Shown: one piece after another, positions 36,172-44,675 of the stretch
How the letters are laid out: each line of letters begins with the position of its first letter
Position numbering within the stretch: position 1 is the first letter of the stretch
Source of the DNA: Terrimicrobiaceae bacterium
GTDB taxonomy: Bacteria; Verrucomicrobiota; Verrucomicrobiia; Chthoniobacterales; JAATET01
DNA length: 64,000 nucleotides
Direction: 5' to 3'
Assembly (NCBI GenBank): GCA_028713285.1
Contig: JAQTOP010000002.1
Location: 36,427 to 100,426 of the forward strand
Position numbers and translations under genes: made by a program
Notes under the pieces: generated by a model
What the model was told of the DNA's origin: nothing
The model's database searches: none
The model's input: the letters and a program-made list of their open reading frames with translations, nothing else

Positions 36172-38032
36172 GTTCGCGGTAGCCCCGTCCGAGCCACACT
36201 GCCAGCAGGCTTAAATCGGCCGGTGTAACCCCGCTGATTCGCGATGCCTGGCCCAAAGTCGCTGGTTGGATCGCTGCGAGCTTTTCAACCGCTTCCCGCC
36301 GCAGACCGCGGATCTGGCAATAGTCGAGTCCGGTGGGGATGGGGCGTCTTTCGTGGCGAACTGCGCGAGCCAATTGCTCCTCCTGCCGGTGGATATATCC
36401 CTCATACTTGAGATCCGTTTCGACGAGATCCCAGATCGGATCGGGGAATTCGGACCGAATTGCCGATGGAAGATTCTGCCGCCGATTTTCGGGACGCTTG
36501 AACCAGAGCGAAAGAGGAATTCCATCGACCCGCCATCGTTGAAGCTTTCCGAGCAATTCATTGTGCAAAAGTTTCTTTCGCTCGAAATGTTTTTGGCGTT
36601 CAGGGCTCGCCAGTCCGCAGCCTGTCGCGCGCCCGGTGAGCCGAAAGTCGGCGTTGTCTTGGCGTAAAAGCAGGCGGTATTCTGCCCGGCTGGTGAACAT
36701 CCGATAGGGTTCCAGCGTGCCGACCGTAACCAGGTCGTCGATGAGAACCCCAATGTAAGCCTCCGATCGGGCAAGGACGAATTCCGCTTTCCCCAACCGC
36801 TTGAGCGCCGCGTTTGCTCCGGCGACCAGACCTTGGGCCGCGGCCTCCTCGTAACCTGACGTGCCATTGATCTGGCCGGCGAAATAGAGTCCCGGCACGC
36901 GCTTCGTTTCCAGAGTGCGTTGAAGCTGGGTGGGCGGGCAGTAATCGTATTCCACTGCGTAGCCGGGGCGAAGGATCTCCGCGCGTTCGAGGCCCCGCAC
37001 ACTGCGAATGAATCGATACTGCACGTCATAGGGAAGGCTGGTGGACGCTCCGTTCACATACACTTCGCCCGTGTGGCGACCCTCCGGCTCCAGAAAGAGT
37101 TGGTGACTCGTTTTCTCGGTAAACTTTACGACCTTGTCCTCGATCGAGGGACAATAGCGCGGGCCCACGCCCTCGATACGACCCGAGTAAAGTGGCGATT
37201 GATGCAGATTCTCTCGAATGATGTCGTGCGTTTGGGCGTTCGTGTGGGTGATCCAACAGGGGATTTGTTCCACGTGGAACTTCCCGTCCTTCATGCGATT
37301 GAGAGTAAACAGTTCCGAATCGTTGATCGCGAGATCCCCAGGAAGAAAGCTAAACCGGGGCGGCGGATCATCGCCGATCTGTTCCTGACACTTCTCGAAA
37401 TCGATGGTGTTTGCCAGCAGCCGGCACGGAGTGCCCGTCTTGAAGCGCGCCACTTCGAAGCCCAATTCGCGCAGGCAATCACTGAAGGTTGACACCGTGT
37501 CGCCCATTCGACCGCCGGACTGGTTTCGCAGCCCCACATGCAAGAGGCCCCGCATGAACGTTCCCGTAGTGACGACAACCGCGTGCCCCGTAAAGGCAAC
37601 GCCAAAACTCGTTTCGACTCCAGCAACCGCGTCTCCCTGCAGGATCAGGCGCGTCACATTGCCCTGCTTGAGATCGAGCAGCGGGGTCGCTTCAAGCTGG
37701 GCCTTCAGACGAAATTGGTAGGCCTTCTTGTCACACTGCGCCCGCGGCGCGCGGACACTTGGCCCCTTGGTCGTATTGAGCATGCGGAACTGAATTCCTG
37801 TTGCATCCGCGTTCAGCCCCATCGCCCCGCCCAACGCGTCAATCTCCCGCACCATGTGCCCCTTGGCCAGGCCACCGATGGCCGGATTGCACGACATCTG
37901 GCCGATCGTGTCCGCATTCTGAGTCAGCAGCAACGTTTCGCATCCCAGCCGCACGGCAGCAAGCGCCGCCTCGATACCGGCATGGCCGGCTCCAATCACG
38001 ATTACGTCGTATGGCTTCGGATAAGAAAACAT
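36158..38032 (-). CDS. mnmG: tRNA uridine-5-carboxymethylaminomethyl(34) synthesis enzyme MnmG (GidA)
   Basis: The 624-aa protein begins with the FAD-binding motif [24 protein letters not shown], then [24 protein letters not shown], both strongly conserved in MnmG. Further landmarks are [33 protein letters not shown], and [25 protein letters not shown]. With MnmE it installs cmnm5 on wobble U34 of several tRNAs. The length is normal. mnmE is not in the window. A cytidine deaminase gene lies just upstream on the same strand. Confidence 0.97.
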   Translation of the reverse strand: MFSYPKPYDVIVIGAGHAGIEAALAAVRLGCETLLLTQNADTIGQMSCNPAIGGLAKGHMVREIDALGGAMGLNADATGIQFRMLNTTKGPSVRAPRAQCDKKAYQFRLKAQLEATPLLDLKQGNVTRLILQGDAVAGVETSFGVAFTGHAVVVTTGTFMRGLLHVGLRNQSGGRMGDTVSTFSDCLRELGFEVARFKTGTPCRLLANTIDFEKCQEQIGDDPPPRFSFLPGDLAINDSELFTLNRMKDGKFHVEQIPCWITHTNAQTHDIIRENLHQSPLYSGRIEGVGPRYCPSIEDKVVKFTEKTSHQLFLEPEGRHTGEVYVNGASTSLPYDVQYRFIRSVRGLERAEILRPGYAVEYDYCPPTQLQRTLETKRVPGLYFAGQINGTSGYEEAAAQGLVAGANAALKRLGKAEFVLARSEAYIGVLIDDLVTVGTLEPYRMFTSRAEYRLLLRQDNADFRLTGRATGCGLASPERQKHFERKKLLHNELLGKLQRWRVDGIPLSLWFKRPENRRQNLPSAIRSEFPDPIWDLVETDLKYEGYIHRQEEQLARAVRHERRPIPTGLDYCQIRGLRREAVEKLAAIQPATLGQASRISGVTPADLSLLAVWLGRGYRELIPE

Positions 38033-38102
38033 GTCGCCAGCCGGAAAAGTAGCCCAAGGATTGCGGAAAGGGAAACTCTCATCCTCAGTTCCACGTGGAA
38101 CA

Positions 38103-38498
38103 TCAGGAGCGGTTCAGAATCCCCGTGGCGGCTCGGGGCAGGAGCTGACCCAAACTAAATCGCTCGCGGCCGCCCCTCATTGTGCAAAGGTGAATCTCCA
38201 GCCCCGGATCGAACTCCGCGAGTACCTGCCGGCACGCCCCGCATGGGCTGACCGGTTGATCGGTATCGGCAAGGATGATGATCGCGGCGAATTCCCGCAC
38301 ACCATCCGTGATGGCGCGGCCAAGGGCCACGCGTTCCGCGCACATCGTGAGTCCAAAACTGACATTCTCGACATTGCATCCCGGAAAGACGCGGCCATCG
38401 CGCGCGACCAAAGCCGCGCCCACTTTGAATTGCGAATACGGGGCATACGCCCGCTCGCGCGCTGCCCGTGCCACTGCAACCCATTGCTCGATTTCCAC
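38103..38498 (-). CDS. cdd: Cytidine deaminase
   Basis: The 131-aa product is the homotetrameric short form. It contains [22 protein letters not shown], the zinc-site motif [13 protein letters not shown] (Cys and catalytic Glu) and [13 protein letters not shown] (two zinc cysteines), with [10 protein letters not shown] contacting the nucleoside. It converts cytidine and deoxycytidine to uridine forms in pyrimidine salvage. The start is a GTG (VEIEQW...). It lies 70 bp upstream of mnmG on the same strand. Confidence 0.95.
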   Translation of the reverse strand: MEIEQWVAVARAARERAYAPYSQFKVGAALVARDGRVFPGCNVENVSFGLTMCAERVALGRAITDGVREFAAIIILADTDQPVSPCGACRQVLAEFDPGLEIHLCTMRGGRERFSLGQLLPRAATGILNRS

Positions 38499-38645
38499 TT
38501 TCGTGGATTATGCCGACGGTCACTCGCAAAACAAGCTCCGAAGCGCATTGGACATTCCTTGTCTCATACCTTCGCGCGCGGCGGAATCGAGTCGTCAAAG
38601 GCCCGCGCTTGCGTCACGCGCGGAGAGCTGCTTGTATTTTGATTG

Positions 38646-38960
38646 ATGGACTCGAATCCACCGGAGGAGGCATCCCCTGCAAAATCGGTAATCGAAGAGC
38701 TCGATATCCTGCGAATCGAATTCCGATCCGCGTTGCAGGCCTATGCGAGCCGAATCGAGGAGGAAATCGGCCTCATCCAGCAATCCACCGCAAAGCAGAC
38801 CACCAAGACCAAAATTGCCCCGGCGAAACTACGCGACCTGCGCGACATGCTCACCCTGCTTCGCAAGTTTTCAATCAAGTCCGAGAAAGGCCGCCGAAAG
38901 GACCTTAAAAAAATCGATACGCTCGTGGGCGATCTCACGATGCTCATCGAGCACTGGTAG
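38646..38960 (+). CDS. Small charged helical protein of unknown function
   Basis: The 104-aa product starts at ATG 38646 (the tracked start is the preceding TTG). It is almost wholly helical and charged, with a likely coiled coil at about 17-50 (IEELDILRIEFRSALQAYASRIEEEIGLI) and a basic stretch at about 58-90 (KLRDLRDMLTLLRKFSIKSEKGRRKDLKKI). No domain was recognised. It diverges from cdd and precedes msrA by 37 bp. The basic middle could bind nucleic acid, which is only a guess. Confidence 0.6.
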   Translation: MDSNPPEEASPAKSVIEELDILRIEFRSALQAYASRIEEEIGLIQQSTAKQTTKTKIAPAKLRDLRDMLTLLRKFSIKSEKGRRKDLKKIDTLVGDLTMLIEHW

Positions 38961-38997
38961 TGCGGGAATAAATCGCCGGTGCGCGCCTCTACAGAGC

Positions 38998-39588
38998 ATG
39001 AAGTTCCGGCTACTGGCCACCGCGCTTGCGGTAGGCGCACTATTCACCGCTTGCGCTGAAGATATGAATGCCATGCACAAGACCGCCGTCGTAGGAGGAG
39101 GCTGCTTCTGGTGCGTAGAGGCACTTTACCAAGGCCTCCCCGGCATCGAGTCAGTCGTTTCCGGATACGCGGGCGGCACGACCCCCAATCCCACCTACGA
39201 GCAAGTCTCGACGGGCCGCACCGGCCATGCCGAGGTCGTCCGCATTACATACGATCCCGCGAAAATCTCCTACGAGAAGGTGATCGACCTGTTTTGGAAG
39301 GCCCACGACCCGACCACCTCGAACCGCCAGGGCGCGGATGTCGGCACCCAGTATCGCTCGATCATTCTCACGCAGAACGACGAGGAACGTGAAATCGCCG
39401 AGCGCTCGAAGGCCGCCGCGCAAAAGGACTTCAAGGATCCCATCGTCACCGAAATCAAGCCGCTCGAAGCGTTTTATCCCGCCGAGAAATACCATCAGGA
39501 TTTCTACAAAAATAATCCGGATTATCCCTACAGCGCGGCGGTCATTGAGCCAAAGCTGGAAAAGTTTCGGAAAGCGCAGGCGCAATAA
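38998..39588 (+). CDS. msrA: Peptide methionine-S-sulfoxide reductase, predicted exported/lipoprotein form
   Basis: The 196-aa product has MsrA active-site GGGCFWCVEALYQGLPG, then VSGYAGGTTPNPTYEQVSTGRTGHAEVV and EKYHQDFYKNNP. Ahead of the catalytic domain, MKFRLLATALAVGALFTACAED looks like a signal peptide with a lipobox-like FTAC, placing it in the periplasm, possibly lipid-anchored. It reduces methionine-S-sulfoxide in oxidised proteins. Only the GCFWC catalytic cysteine is clear; no obvious C-terminal resolving cysteine is present. Confidence 0.93.
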   Translation: MKFRLLATALAVGALFTACAEDMNAMHKTAVVGGGCFWCVEALYQGLPGIESVVSGYAGGTTPNPTYEQVSTGRTGHAEVVRITYDPAKISYEKVIDLFWKAHDPTTSNRQGADVGTQYRSIILTQNDEEREIAERSKAAAQKDFKDPIVTEIKPLEAFYPAEKYHQDFYKNNPDYPYSAAVIEPKLEKFRKAQAQ

Positions 39589-39777
39589 GCGCCGCTCACA
39601 CGAATCGGCGCACAAGCGCCGCCGCCGTTTCAAGGCTCCTCAAAAGGTCGCCGGGCGAGGATTTCGCGTTTTTCCCTGTTGCCAAGGCGGGCGGCGCCGG
39701 GAGATATTCCATGGCTGGCTTGGAACTCTTTGTGCTCTCTGATTCCGCGGCCGCCCATCATCCGCCTATCCGAAATT

Positions 39778-40869
39778 ATGACCGAAACCCCAGCCGAAGT
39801 CGAAGTCAGCCCGGTGGACTACGCGAAAGCGCCCATCAATGCCTCGCTCACCGCGGAGGACAAGGTCCGACTTTTGCGGCAGTTGTATTCGATTCGCAAT
39901 TTCGAGCGTGTCGCCCTTAAACACTACAACGAAGGCAGGATGGGGGGGTTCCTCCACCTCTATATCGGCCAGGAATCCGTCGCGGTCGGCACCTGTTCGC
40001 TCCTTGGAGAGAACGACCACGTCATCACCGCCTACCGCGATCACGGTCACGCCCTCGCCGTTGGCATGGGCATGAACGAATGCATGGCCGAGCTCTTCGG
40101 CAAGGCCACCGGCTGCTCGAAGGGAAAAGGCGGCTCCATGCATTTCTTCGCTCCCGACAAGAATTACTGGGGCGGCCACGGCATCGTCGCCGGTCAGATA
40201 CCGCTGGGCCTCGGCCTCGCTTTTGCCGTGAAATATAAGGGCCTCACCGGTTCCTGCCTCGCCTTCCTCGGCGATGGCGCGGTGAACCAGGGCGTCGTTT
40301 ACGAGAGTTTCAATATCGCGTCGCTCTGGGACCTCCCGGTGATCTATATCATTGAGAACAATCGCTACTCGATGGGCACGAGCCTGGACCGCTCCTCGGC
40401 CTTCAGGAATTGCCTTGCCGAACGCGCCGACGGATTTCGCATCGTGTGGGACATCGCAAACGGAGAGGACATCTACGAAGTGCGCGCCAAGACCTGGACT
40501 GCCATTGAGCGCGCGCACAACGAGTCCCGTCCCACCGTCCTCGAGATCGATACCTACCGCCACTACGGCCACTCCGTCGCCGACGCCAAGCACAAGGGCG
40601 GTTACCGCACCGCCGAGGAGATCGAAAAATACAAAAACCTCCACGACCCGGTGCTGGTCTGGCGTCGCCGCGTCATTGAGGAGGGCGTCGTCGCCGCCGA
40701 GGAAGCCGACGCCATCGACAAGGAAACCCGCGCCGAAGCGACTGCCGCTGTCAAGTTTGCCGAGGAAAGCCCGGTGCCGACCGTCGAAGCCGTGCAGCAG
40801 GACGTGTATTTCGAGGTGGACCGCCAGACCGAAGCCGGCCGCACGGGCCGCCATTTCTTCAACGACTGA
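39778..40869 (+). CDS. pdhA: Pyruvate dehydrogenase E1 component, alpha subunit
   Basis: The 363-aa product has the E1-alpha core: LLRQLYSIRNFERVALKHY, GFLHLYIGQESVAVG, ITAYRDHGHALAVGM, and the ThDP motif LGDGAVNQGVVYESFNIASLW ending ENNRYSMGTS. The phosphorylation-loop-like HYGHSVADAKHKGGYRT is also present. With PdhB it decarboxylates pyruvate onto the lipoyl arm of E2. ATG 39778 is chosen; the tracked start is upstream of any homology. It opens the pdhABC operon (23 bp to pdhB). Confidence 0.95.
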   Translation: MTETPAEVEVSPVDYAKAPINASLTAEDKVRLLRQLYSIRNFERVALKHYNEGRMGGFLHLYIGQESVAVGTCSLLGENDHVITAYRDHGHALAVGMGMNECMAELFGKATGCSKGKGGSMHFFAPDKNYWGGHGIVAGQIPLGLGLAFAVKYKGLTGSCLAFLGDGAVNQGVVYESFNIASLWDLPVIYIIENNRYSMGTSLDRSSAFRNCLAERADGFRIVWDIANGEDIYEVRAKTWTAIERAHNESRPTVLEIDTYRHYGHSVADAKHKGGYRTAEEIEKYKNLHDPVLVWRRRVIEEGVVAAEEADAIDKETRAEATAAVKFAEESPVPTVEAVQQDVYFEVDRQTEAGRTGRHFFND

Positions 40870-40892
40870 GTCCTGCGCCCGTTCATTGCCTT

Positions 40893-41867
40893 ATGCCACT
40901 CATCGAATATCGTGACGCCCTGAACGAGGCCTTCGCCGAGGAAATCGAGCGCGATCCGAACGTTTTTCTGATCGGCGAGGAAGTCGCCGAATACGACGGC
41001 GCCTACAAGGTCACCCGCGGCCTCTGGCAGAAATACGGCGACAAGCGCCTCGTCGATGCGCCCATCAGCGAAGCCGGTTTCATCGGCCTGGCGGTCGGCG
41101 CTTCCATGCTCGGCTTGCGGCCCATCGTCGAGCTGATGTTCTGGAGCTTCTGCACCGTCGCCTACGACCAGATCATCAACAACGCCGGCTGCGTGCGCTA
41201 CATGTCCGGCGGCCTCATCAATTGCCCCATCGTCATTCGCGGACCGGCGAACGGCGGCACCAGCGTCGGCGCCACCCACTCGCACACGCCCGAAAATTGG
41301 CTCGCGAACATCCCCGGCCTCAAGGTCGTCAGTGCCGCCACCGCCTACGACGCGAAGGGGCTCATGAAGACCGCGATCCGCGACAATGACCCGGTCATGT
41401 TCATGGAAAATACGCTGCTCTACGGCGAGAAAGGCGAAGTGCCCGACGAGGAATATCTCATCCCGCTCGGCAAAGCCGACGTCAAGCGCGAAGGCGCGGA
41501 CATCACCTTCATCGGCCACGGCCGCGCGGCGCTCACCGCGCTCCAGGCCGCCGGGCAGCTCGCCGAGGAGAGGGGCATCCAGGCCGAAGTCATCGACCTG
41601 CGTTCGATCCGTCCGATTGATGAAGAGGCGATCCTGAATTCTGTCGCGAAGACGCACCGCGTCGTCCTCGTCGATGAGAACAAGCCCTTCTGCGGCGTCT
41701 CCGCCCAGGTCGCGACGATGATCCAGGAAAAAATCTTCGACGAGCTCGACGCCCCGATTCGCCGCGTCTGCACCCTCGACGCCCCGGCCATCTACAGCCC
41801 GGAAGTCGAGAAGCTTCAGCTCCCCACGGTCGAGCGCATCGTCGCCAAGGCCCTGGAAATTCTCTAG
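40893..41867 (+). CDS. pdhB: Pyruvate dehydrogenase E1 component, beta subunit
   Basis: The 324-aa product begins MPLIEYRDALNEAFAEEIERDPNVFLIGEEVAEYDGAYKVTRGL. It contains RLVDAPISEAGFIGLAVGASMLGLRPIVELMFWSF, GATHSHTPENWLANIPGLKVV and EVIDLRSIRPIDEEAI, all typical of transketolase-like E1-beta. It pairs with PdhA to form the E1 heterotetramer. It sits between pdhA (23 bp) and pdhC (34 bp). Confidence 0.96.
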   Translation: MPLIEYRDALNEAFAEEIERDPNVFLIGEEVAEYDGAYKVTRGLWQKYGDKRLVDAPISEAGFIGLAVGASMLGLRPIVELMFWSFCTVAYDQIINNAGCVRYMSGGLINCPIVIRGPANGGTSVGATHSHTPENWLANIPGLKVVSAATAYDAKGLMKTAIRDNDPVMFMENTLLYGEKGEVPDEEYLIPLGKADVKREGADITFIGHGRAALTALQAAGQLAEERGIQAEVIDLRSIRPIDEEAILNSVAKTHRVVLVDENKPFCGVSAQVATMIQEKIFDELDAPIRRVCTLDAPAIYSPEVEKLQLPTVERIVAKALEIL

Positions 41868-41901
41868 CCTCCCCTCCGTTTTACCATTCGATCCCGCCGC
41901 C

Positions 41902-43128
41902 ATGCCATTTATCAACATGCCCAAATTGAGCGACACCATGACCGAGGGCACCGTCGCTCGCTGGCTCAAGAAGGAGGGTGATCGCATCGAAATGGGCGAT
42001 ATCCTCGCCGAGATCGAGACCGACAAGGCGACGATGGAAATGGAATCCTTCGACGAAGGCGTGTTGAAGGAAATCTTAGTCAAAGACGGCGGCAAGATTG
42101 GCGTCGGCCAGAGGATGGCGCTCATTCTCGATGAAGGTGAAGTCGCAGACGCGCCCGCGGAAAAATCGGAGGCAAAATCCGCCGCACCCGTCAAGGACGC
42201 GCCAAAATCCACCGCTCCAACGACCGAGCCAACCCCCGCTGCCCCTCCCACAGGCAGTCGGGTCAAAGCCTCGCCGCTCGCGAAAAAAATCGCCGCCGAG
42301 CGCGGTGTCAGCCTCGACGGCGTCGCCGGCTCCGGGCCGGACGGGCGCATCGTCGCCAAGGACGTGCCCGAGTCCGGTTCCGCTCCCAAATCCGCCGACG
42401 TGCCCGCACCGATCCGGCTCGAAAAGACGGGCGGTGAAGAGCGCCGCATCGAGCTCTCCGGCATGCGCCGCGTCATCGCCGACCGCCTGCTCGCCAGCAA
42501 GACGCAGATTCCGCACTTCTACCTCTCGATCGAAGTCGATGCCGCTCCGCTCATGCGCCTGCGCGCCGAGGTCAACACCGCCAACGAGGCCGGCGGCCAG
42601 CCGAAGATCACCGTCAACGATTTCGTCCTCCTCGCCGTCGCGCGCGCCGCGCAGCAGTGCCCGAAGGTGAACTCCGCATGGGGCGGCGACCATGTCGTGG
42701 AATACGGCAGCGTCAATATCTGCGTCGCCGTCGCCGTCGATGACGGCCTCGTGACCCCGGTCATCCGCAACGCCCAGTCGCTCTCGCTCCGCGAGATCAG
42801 CGCTGCGGTGAAGGACCTTGCGAAACGCGCCCGCAACAAAAAGCTCAAGCCCGAGGAATTCTCCGGCGGCACGCTCACTGTCTCGAATCTCGGTGCCTAC
42901 GGCATCGAGCAATTCTACGCGATCGTCAATCCGCCGCAGGCCGCGATCCTCGCCGTCGGCGCCATCGTCAAAAAACCCATCGTCAACGCGAAGGACGAAA
43001 TCGTCATTGGCCAGCGCATGAGCGTCTCGCTGAGCGGCGACCACCGCGTCGTCGATGGCGCCGTCGGAGCCGAATACCTCGCCGCGCTCCGCAAGCTCAT
43101 CGAAAATCCGGCACTGATGCTGTTTTAG
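41902..43128 (+). CDS. pdhC: Dihydrolipoamide acetyltransferase (pyruvate dehydrogenase E2)
   Basis: The 408-aa product has one N-terminal lipoyl domain (lipoylated Lys in EIETDKATMEMESFDEG). A Pro/Ala-rich linker follows, then a peripheral-subunit-binding domain (VKASPLAKKIAAERGVSLDGVAGSGPDGRIVAKDV) and a catalytic domain from about residue 180 ending in SGDHRVVDGAVGAEYLAAL with the active-site His and Asp. It transfers the acetyl group to CoA and forms the complex core. The last gene of the contiguous pdh operon; lpdA (E3) lies 2.2 kb further on. Confidence 0.95.
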   Translation: MPFINMPKLSDTMTEGTVARWLKKEGDRIEMGDILAEIETDKATMEMESFDEGVLKEILVKDGGKIGVGQRMALILDEGEVADAPAEKSEAKSAAPVKDAPKSTAPTTEPTPAAPPTGSRVKASPLAKKIAAERGVSLDGVAGSGPDGRIVAKDVPESGSAPKSADVPAPIRLEKTGGEERRIELSGMRRVIADRLLASKTQIPHFYLSIEVDAAPLMRLRAEVNTANEAGGQPKITVNDFVLLAVARAAQQCPKVNSAWGGDHVVEYGSVNICVAVAVDDGLVTPVIRNAQSLSLREISAAVKDLAKRARNKKLKPEEFSGGTLTVSNLGAYGIEQFYAIVNPPQAAILAVGAIVKKPIVNAKDEIVIGQRMSVSLSGDHRVVDGAVGAEYLAALRKLIENPALMLF

Positions 43129-43133
43129 CCCCC

Positions 43134-43160
43134 CGGAGGGCAAGGCCCCCCGCCGAACCG
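43134..43160 (-). repeat. Degenerate GEAPAEP-type palindromic repeat, copy 1
   Basis: Immediately after the pdhC stop codon, ggagggcaaggccccccgcc and the following bases align to the consensus of the three copies below with a few substitutions and one inserted base. Like copy 2 it is followed by a T-run. It marks the left edge of the repeat-rich, toxin-antitoxin debris region. Confidence 0.5.
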
Positions 43161-43239
43161 ATTTTTTAGCCGTATCGCGTTCACCGCCGGGGCCGGTTCG
43201 AGCTTGACACCGAAACATCCCCCTGGAAAACCTCGCCCT

Positions 43240-43398
43240 TCATTTATGAGAATCCGCAGGGGCGTAGGAAGACCGCCCCTCTTCTCCCCACGTTCCGATG
43301 GCTGCCAAGCCGGCAGCCTTTTTTGGCAGGTAGGCGCCAATGGCGTTCGCCGAGTCCAGCATATCGCGCAGCAAGCCTTCCTGCTTTCCATCGAGCAT
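43240..43398 (-). pseudogene. Truncated HEPN (DUF86-like) remnant
   Basis: A 52-codon frame reads MLDGKQEGLLRDMLDSANAI and then GAYLPKKAAGLAAIG before losing resemblance. The beginning looks like the first helix of a HEPN partner of a minimal nucleotidyltransferase, normally about 110-140 aa. Its ATG overlaps the end of the nucleotidyltransferase homology, the usual arrangement of MNT-HEPN toxin-antitoxin pairs. The catalytic RxxxxH motif is absent because the gene ends early. Identification from such a short stretch is tentative. Confidence 0.4.
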
Positions 43399-43711
43399 AG
43401 ATGGTCAGCGGATTGGCTAGAATCGCGCGACGGCAGATGGCACTGCGGCCTTGGAGCACGGCAGGCCGGCTGAGCAGGTCCACAAGGCAGCCCAACCGCT
43501 CTTCGAGCTCTTCCTTCAGCGCTCCCATCTCGAGGAGTCCGACTTTGGCCTGTGAAGCAAATTCCACCAGCAAATCCACATCACTGCCCACCCGAGGCGT
43601 GCCCCTGGCAACAGAGCCAAAAAGTTCCACGCGCGCTACGGGGCGATGCTCGCAGACGGAGCGCACTGCGGAACGCACAGTGTCGAGACGCGGCGGATGA
43701 GCGGGCGGCAT
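43244..43711 (-). CDS. Minimal nucleotidyltransferase (MNT) antitoxin-like protein with read-through tail
   Basis: From ATG 43711 (MPPAHPPRLDTVRSAVRSV) the frame contains the nucleotidyltransferase core VELFGSVARGTPRVGSDVDLLVEF (GSxARG and DxD metal residues) and ends its recognisable part at residue 106, NPLTIYA. The frame then continues another 49 codons, overlapping the HEPN-like frame out of register. Codon 107 is CGA; a single C-to-T change would make TGA and restore the expected short protein overlapping the HEPN start. MNT proteins act as antitoxins that modify or bind their HEPN toxin. Whether it is still functional without an intact partner is doubtful. Confidence 0.7.
   Translation of the reverse strand: MPPAHPPRLDTVRSAVRSVCEHRPVARVELFGSVARGTPRVGSDVDLLVEFASQAKVGLLEMGALKEELEERLGCLVDLLSRPAVLQGRSAICRRAILANPLTIYARWKAGRLAARYAGLGERHWRLPAKKGCRLGSHRNVGRRGAVFLRPCGFS
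43300..43324 (+). terminator. Rho-independent terminator candidate downstream of pdhC
   Basis: On the plus strand a perfect 7-bp stem, ggctgcc (43300-43306) and ggcagcc (43312-43318), closes a 5-nt loop and is followed directly by six Ts (43319-43324). It lies 172 bp beyond the pdhC stop and would end the pdhABC transcript. The same bases code in the antisense HEPN remnant, so coincidence is possible. Confidence 0.6.
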
Positions 43712-43991
43712 GATTTCTCTCCAAATGAATCCCCGAGCCCTTTCAACCCACGCGACCATTCACCAAATCGACGACTCGCACGCACCTTTCCTCTTCGCTA
43801 GCCGCACAAAGCAGCAGGCGGAGCGGCTAAAGAAGGCGCTTCGGGATTACGGCGTCCCCGAAGATCGGCTGAAATAAAAAACTGGCCACTGCACACCGAG
43901 CCGTCGCGCCGTCAGCGCCAGTCTCCGGTCCAGCGACCAGAGCGCAACGTCCGAATCAAGCCGCTCGTGACGGGGCCATCCGGGAAAAACC

Positions 43992-44067
43992 GGGAGGACG
44001 AGGCTCCCGCCGAGCCGGCTTTTTAATGACGGAGGATTCCACGGCTCAGCGGGAGCTTCGCCCTCCC
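43992..44067. repeat. Inverted pair of GEAPAEP-type palindromic repeats (copies 2 and 3)
   Basis: Copy 2 (43992-44017, gggaggacgaggctcccgcc and on) and copy 3 (44042-44067, cggctcagcgggagcttcgc and on) are 26-bp sequences in opposite orientation with three mismatches, 24 bp apart. Each unit can itself fold (gggag/ctccc). Read on the minus strand copy 3 encodes GEAPAEP, a peptide that recurs in bacterial annotations because this repeat family overruns ORF ends. The pair resembles a REP doublet mobilised by a RAYT transposase; no such gene is in the window. Confidence 0.8.
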
Positions 44068-44339
44068 CTTCCGGTAAATCGCGTGACTGCCGATATCCAC
44101 CGTCCAAACCGTGCCGCCTTCCAGATAAAAAAACCACGCGCAGGTCGCCCTCAACCACCACGGAATGAGTCGTTCGGCCGTAACGCGCACTCAGGCTATG
44201 AATGCGATGAGTGCCCAGCCGGGGATCAAAGGGATCGCTTTTAAAAATCTCCCAAGCCGCCGCGTGGTGGCTTTTGTGCGAGGGAAAGTGCCTAGAATTT
44301 TTTCAAGAACGTCTCGCTGAGTCGGAACCGATAGATCAT
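44023..44339 (-). pseudogene. RelE/YafQ-like toxin gene with two frameshifts
   Basis: Translation in pieces gives a RelE-superfamily toxin of about 100 aa. It starts MIYRFRLSETFLKKF (from ATG 44339) and meets a stop. It resumes one frame over as SHHAAAWEIFKSDPFDPRLGTHRIHSL and VVVEGDLRVVF, then after an A7 run on the plus strand (44127-44133) continues as YLEGGTVWTVDIGSHAIY. Two indels therefore break it. The 3' end runs into repeat copy 3. Intact relatives are mRNA interferases. Its ATG overlaps the stop of an antitoxin-like fragment (ATGA). Confidence 0.7.
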
Positions 44340-44428
44340 GCCTTCGGATCAGCGGAAGGCGTCTCTCGTAGGGCTGTTTCCATCTCTATCACCCGGCCGG
44401 CGGTAATATCTTCCATTCCCTGCCGAAA
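44336..44428 (-). pseudogene. C-terminal fragment of an antitoxin preceding the RelE-like remnant
   Basis: The frame RQGMEDITAGRVIEMETALR followed by ETPSADPKA ends in a TGA that overlaps the toxin ATG, the typical coupling of an antitoxin to its toxin. GMEDIxAGRV-type tails are common at the C-terminus of small antitoxins. The N-terminal, DNA-binding part is missing: upstream in another frame the sequence belongs to a HicA-like remnant, with the junction at a 14-bp tandem duplication. Confidence 0.45.
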
Positions 44429-44574
44429 GGATTCCGGAAAAAGGATTCCGGAACACAACCCGAAGCGCCTCTGCGAAGGATGGCATGGCTACCTTTTTGC
44501 CGGACAAACACAAATCCGAGTCTCGACAGTGCCTTGACGGCTTCTTTCCCCGACACACAGGGCAATTTAGGGAT
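44389..44574 (-). pseudogene. HicA-like toxin remnant
   Basis: The frame reads IPKLPCVSGKEAVKALSRLG then FVFVRQKGSHAILRRGASGC, a close match to the first 40 residues of HicA/YcfA proteins, including the conserved GSH histidine. The expected ATG is ATC here (ATCCCTAAATTG). The C-terminal part (normally about 20 residues ending GTLxxILRQAG) is replaced by unrelated PESFFRNPFGREWKILPPAG. No HicB partner is seen. The fragment seems fused by deletion to the antitoxin remnant of the next system. Confidence 0.6.
44426..44453 (+). repeat. Perfect 14-bp tandem duplication at the junction of two toxin-antitoxin remnants
   Basis: aaaggattccggaa occurs twice head to tail (44426-44439 and 44440-44453). 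It sits where the HicA-like frame ends and the antitoxin fragment begins, so it may be the scar of the deletion or slippage that joined them. A 14-bp unit also shifts the reading frame. Confidence 0.85.
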
Positions 44575-44675
44575 GAGCCACCGATCCCTCGTATGTGGTG
44601 AGCACCGGATACGGCGGTGAGCGTCATGCCCCTTACCTACACGCCACAAGGAAAGACGCAACTCTGCATGATGCG

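Noticed and set aside
43154-43200. Inverted 7-mers cgaaccg/cggttcg after pdhC
   Set aside because: Long loop and no T-run after the second arm; the stem at 43300-43324 is a better terminator.
43725-43877. 50-codon plus-strand ORF (MNPRALSTHATIHQIDDSHA...)
   Set aside because: Too short to judge, no recognised domain, and it partly overlaps the 5' side of the MNT gene; probably chance or debris.
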